Source of the DNA: an uncultured Sutterella sp.
GTDB taxonomy: Bacteria; Pseudomonadota; Gammaproteobacteria; Burkholderiales; Burkholderiaceae_F
Assembly: GCA_905206345.1 (NCBI GenBank)
Contig: CAJLGW010000089.1
Location: forward strand, 1 to 6,561
Direction of reading: 5' to 3'
DNA length: 6,561 nt
The position numbers and the translations under genes were made by a program. This document shows positions 5,025 to 6,561 of the stretch, one piece after another. Under the pieces are notes generated by a model. The model made no database searches and was not told the DNA's origin. It saw nothing but the letters and a program-made list of their open reading frames with translations. The number at the start of each line of letters is the position of its first letter. The stretch's first letter is position 1.

Positions 5025-5135
5025 ATTTCATACCATTTCACTTTATTTCAAAAAGGCCCTTAAGTCCCCATCTTACGGGCCTTTTCTAATTCCTAGTCAC
5101 TTCAAATCATTTCATACCATTTCGCTCTATTCCAA
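5025..5135 (+). repeat. 27-base direct repeat flanking the tRNA terminator
   Basis: Two copies, 5025-5051 and 5109-5135, agree at 24 of 27 positions. Each begins ATTTCATACCATTTC and ends TATTTCAA or TATTCCAA, and they lie 84 bases apart in the same orientation. Each carries ATACCAT, whose reverse complement ATGGTAT occurs twice just downstream at 5141 and 5153. The position between an integrase gene and its tRNA target suggests arm-type integrase binding sites or att-region repeats. Confidence 0.7.
5051..5085 (+). terminator. Terminator of the tRNA cluster
   Basis: AAAAGGCCC (5051-5059) pairs with GGGCCTTTT (5077-5085). The stem continues, after a T/C mismatch, with TAAG/CTTA around a seven-base TCCCCAT loop. 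It lies 34 bases after the tRNA-Leu CCA. The T run is four bases, then C. The symmetric A/T ends mean it could work in both directions. Confidence 0.85.
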
Positions 5136-5138
5136 GTA

Positions 5139-5161
5139 TTATGGTATAATTTATGGTATAA
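5139..5161 (+). promoter_or_regulatory. Integrase promoter overlapped by tandem TTATGGTATAA
   Basis: TTATGGTATAA occurs twice (5139-5149 and 5151-5161) with a single T between, so centres are 12 bases apart. The first copy contains the perfect -10 TATAAT (5145-5150) and the second a TATAAA. The matching -35 is poor (TTCGCT, 5121-5126, spacing 18). A protein bound at these repeats would cover the -10 box. I infer autoregulation by the integrase or control by a directionality factor; this is not proven by sequence. Confidence 0.6.
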
Positions 5162-5180
5162 ACTTATTTTGGTTTATGCC

Positions 5181-6500
5181 ATGAAAATTGTCAATCCTCT
5201 CACATGGCGCGAAGTCAACGCGCTAAAAAAGCCGGGTCTTTTTTCAGTCGGAGGCGCTGTTGGCCTCTATCTCCTCGTCCGTCCTCAAGGACAACGCTAT
5301 TACGTGTACCGGTTCAAAGCGAAAGACGGTAAGCGTTCTATGATCTCGCTCGGAAGTTTTAATGAAGTTGATTTGTCTGAAGCTAGACTTTTGGCAGGCG
5401 AATGGAAAAAACGGCTCCGTTCTGGCGATAATCCGTCAATCGTAAGAAAAAATGAAGCGGCCGAAAGAAAAAGAGTTGTAGAAGCGGAGCTTGAAAAATT
5501 TCAAGAAGAACTTAGAACCTTTAAATTTGTTGCGGAGCTTTGGCTTCAAGAGCAACGTAAAGGAAATTTTTGGGCAAAGAATGACCGTGGCGAAACTCAC
5601 GCTGTTCATTTCTTAAAAAATTATCTCTATCCGGCATTCGAAAACAAGCCGATGTCGGAAATTAATGTACACGATGTTTTTGAGATGATACGCCCACATT
5701 ATCAACATCACTATTCAACGTCTAACAAAATCCTTTCTCTTTGTTCAAGCATTTGGGAATGGGCAGAAGTTAAGGGGTGGACGTCTGGAAGTAATCCGGC
5801 AAAAAAGTCAGGCTCGCTGAAAGTCCTTCTGTCTGCGTATCGAAATGATAGAGACTTAGGTAAAAACTACGCCGCTTTGCCAATTGAAGACATTCCTGAA
5901 TTTTTCGAGTGGTTGCATAAACTTGATGGCCCTTCAGTCGATCTGACCGAGTTTCAAATTTTGACAGCATGTCGTTCAAAAATGGCGCGATTGATCAAGT
6001 GGGAGCATGTCGACTTCGAGGCGGGCACTGTATTGATTCCTGAGTCTTCTCTAAAAACGAAAAATCGTGGAGATCATACTGTCTTCTTGTCTATCCAAGC
6101 GATGAGGCTTTTGAAGTCACAACCTCGAGTCGGGGAGTATGTTTTTTCTAATTCTAAAGCAAAGCCCTTTAGTGACGCCGCGTGCGGTGTTGTGCTCAAA
6201 CGATTAGATGAATTGAGACAAGCGGCAGGCAAGCTAAGCTTTATCGATAAAGACCAAACAAAGAAGGAGGGGCGGATAGTCACTCCGACGTTGCACGGGA
6301 CTGCTCGTGCGACCTTCAAGACGTGGACAAAGACGGGAGAAAATCGAGAATTGCTCGATGAAGAGGCTGTTGAAATGTGTTTAGCTCACGGTCTTAAAGA
6401 TGACTACGATGGTGCCTACAATCGTGCGCATCTCAGCGATGAGCGCAGAGAGGTCATGCAGATGTGGGCCGACTACTGTCACACCAACATTCCGTTCTAA
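5181..6500 (+). CDS. int: Tyrosine recombinase (P4/DUF4102-type integrase)
   Basis: This site-specific recombinase inserts and excises a mobile element at the adjacent tRNA-Leu gene. The 439 residues match P4-type integrases. Domains in order: N-terminal DUF4102 arm-binding domain (about 1-90, with GLYLLVRPQGQRYYVYRFKA and SLGSFNEVDLSEAR), a charged helical linker, a SAM-like core-binding domain (about 110-210), and the C-terminal catalytic domain. Catalytic residues appear complete: R265 (TACRSKMARLIKW), K292/K294 (LKTKN), H372 and R376 (LHGTARATFKTW), H403 (CLAHGL) and the nucleophile Y413 (GAYNRAH). HGTAR has three residues between H and R, not two. The ATG at 5181 is preferred; an in-frame TTG at 5169 would add four residues, and neither has a Shine-Dalgarno. 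At least eight arginines use AGA, against none in brnQ and one in mntP, a sign of foreign origin. Island cargo presumably follows beyond the window. Confidence 0.94.
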   Translation: MKIVNPLTWREVNALKKPGLFSVGGAVGLYLLVRPQGQRYYVYRFKAKDGKRSMISLGSFNEVDLSEARLLAGEWKKRLRSGDNPSIVRKNEAAERKRVVEAELEKFQEELRTFKFVAELWLQEQRKGNFWAKNDRGETHAVHFLKNYLYPAFENKPMSEINVHDVFEMIRPHYQHHYSTSNKILSLCSSIWEWAEVKGWTSGSNPAKKSGSLKVLLSAYRNDRDLGKNYAALPIEDIPEFFEWLHKLDGPSVDLTEFQILTACRSKMARLIKWEHVDFEAGTVLIPESSLKTKNRGDHTVFLSIQAMRLLKSQPRVGEYVFSNSKAKPFSDAACGVVLKRLDELRQAAGKLSFIDKDQTKKEGRIVTPTLHGTARATFKTWTKTGENRELLDEEAVEMCLAHGLKDDYDGAYNRAHLSDERREVMQMWADYCHTNIPF

Positions 6501-6509
6501 ATGATGAAG

Positions 6510-6558
6510 GGGGTGTTACAAAATTCCATACTTAGGAATTTTGAACACTCCTTTTTTT
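6510..6558 (+). terminator. Long rho-independent terminator of the integrase gene
   Basis: A two-part hairpin: GGGGTGTT (6510-6517) pairs with AACACTCC (6544-6551), with one G-T pair, and inside it AAAATTCC (6520-6527) pairs perfectly with GGAATTTT (6535-6542) around a seven-base loop. Seven T (6552-6558) follow. It starts nine bases after the integrase stop, which indicates the integrase is transcribed alone and cargo genes are expressed separately. Confidence 0.92.
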
Positions 6559-6561
6559 CGT

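Noticed and set aside
4693..5031. 112-residue - strand open frame with repeated NRTRT/ESRTRDLNL-like segments
   Set aside because: It is the antisense translation of tRNA-Cys, tRNA-Gly and tRNA-Leu. Such RDGNRTRT-type peptides are a well-known annotation artefact of tRNA genes.
4835..5089. 84-residue + strand open frame through tRNA-Gly and tRNA-Leu
   Set aside because: It is built from tRNA and terminator sequence (for example RVRFPSRPP from the T arm), has no ribosome site, and is another tRNA artefact.
1..6561. CRISPR array, toxin-antitoxin pair, defence system or insertion sequence
   Set aside because: There are no regularly spaced repeats, no transposase, and no small paired genes; the only mobile-element gene is the integrase, and its cargo is outside the window.

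Overview
The window looks like a chromosomal segment of a Gram-negative proteobacterium of moderate GC content. All tRNAs carry an encoded CCA, a Gly(GCC)-Cys(GCA)-Leu(UAA) tRNA cluster is present (the order of glyW-cysT-leuZ in E. coli), and DinB, BrnQ, MntP and the asparaginase are of proteobacterial type. Amino-acid import next to an asparaginase would suit an asaccharolytic beta-proteobacterium such as a Sutterellaceae member, but that placement is a guess from gene content and not a measurement.

Left part (1-2700). The tail and terminator of an upstream + strand gene meet a convergent dinB (DNA polymerase IV, - strand), which ends in a sliding-clamp motif. A 157-bp divergent spacer separates dinB from brnQ, a 12-TM branched-chain amino acid:cation symporter with its own strong terminator.

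Middle part (2700-4500). mntP (Mn2+ exporter, + strand) meets a cytoplasmic L-asparaginase gene (- strand) tail to tail with a 4-bp stop-codon overlap. The mntP terminator is therefore embedded in the asparaginase coding sequence. Just upstream of the asparaginase gene, also on the - strand, lies a decayed tRNA-Leu copy: its 3' half matches the intact tRNA-Leu of the window, but its 5' half is lost.

Right part (4500-6561). A strong promoter drives tRNA-Gly, tRNA-Cys, a second identical tRNA-Gly and tRNA-Leu(UAA), followed by a terminator. Next comes a tyrosine recombinase of the P4/DUF4102 class with its own terminator. The arrangement (tRNA 3' end, then ATACCAT/ATGGTAT repeats, then integrase) is the standard left edge of a tRNA-targeted genomic island or prophage whose cargo would lie beyond the window. 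The integrase uses AGA arginine codons often, unlike brnQ and mntP, which fits recent acquisition.

Apart from the island edge and the inverted tRNA relic, the region is ordinary housekeeping and transport. I see no convincing unknown multi-gene system here. The most rewarding leads are the inverted tRNA-Leu relic, the duplicated tRNA-Gly, the putative integrase arm sites over its own promoter, and the CCGHC loop of MntP.
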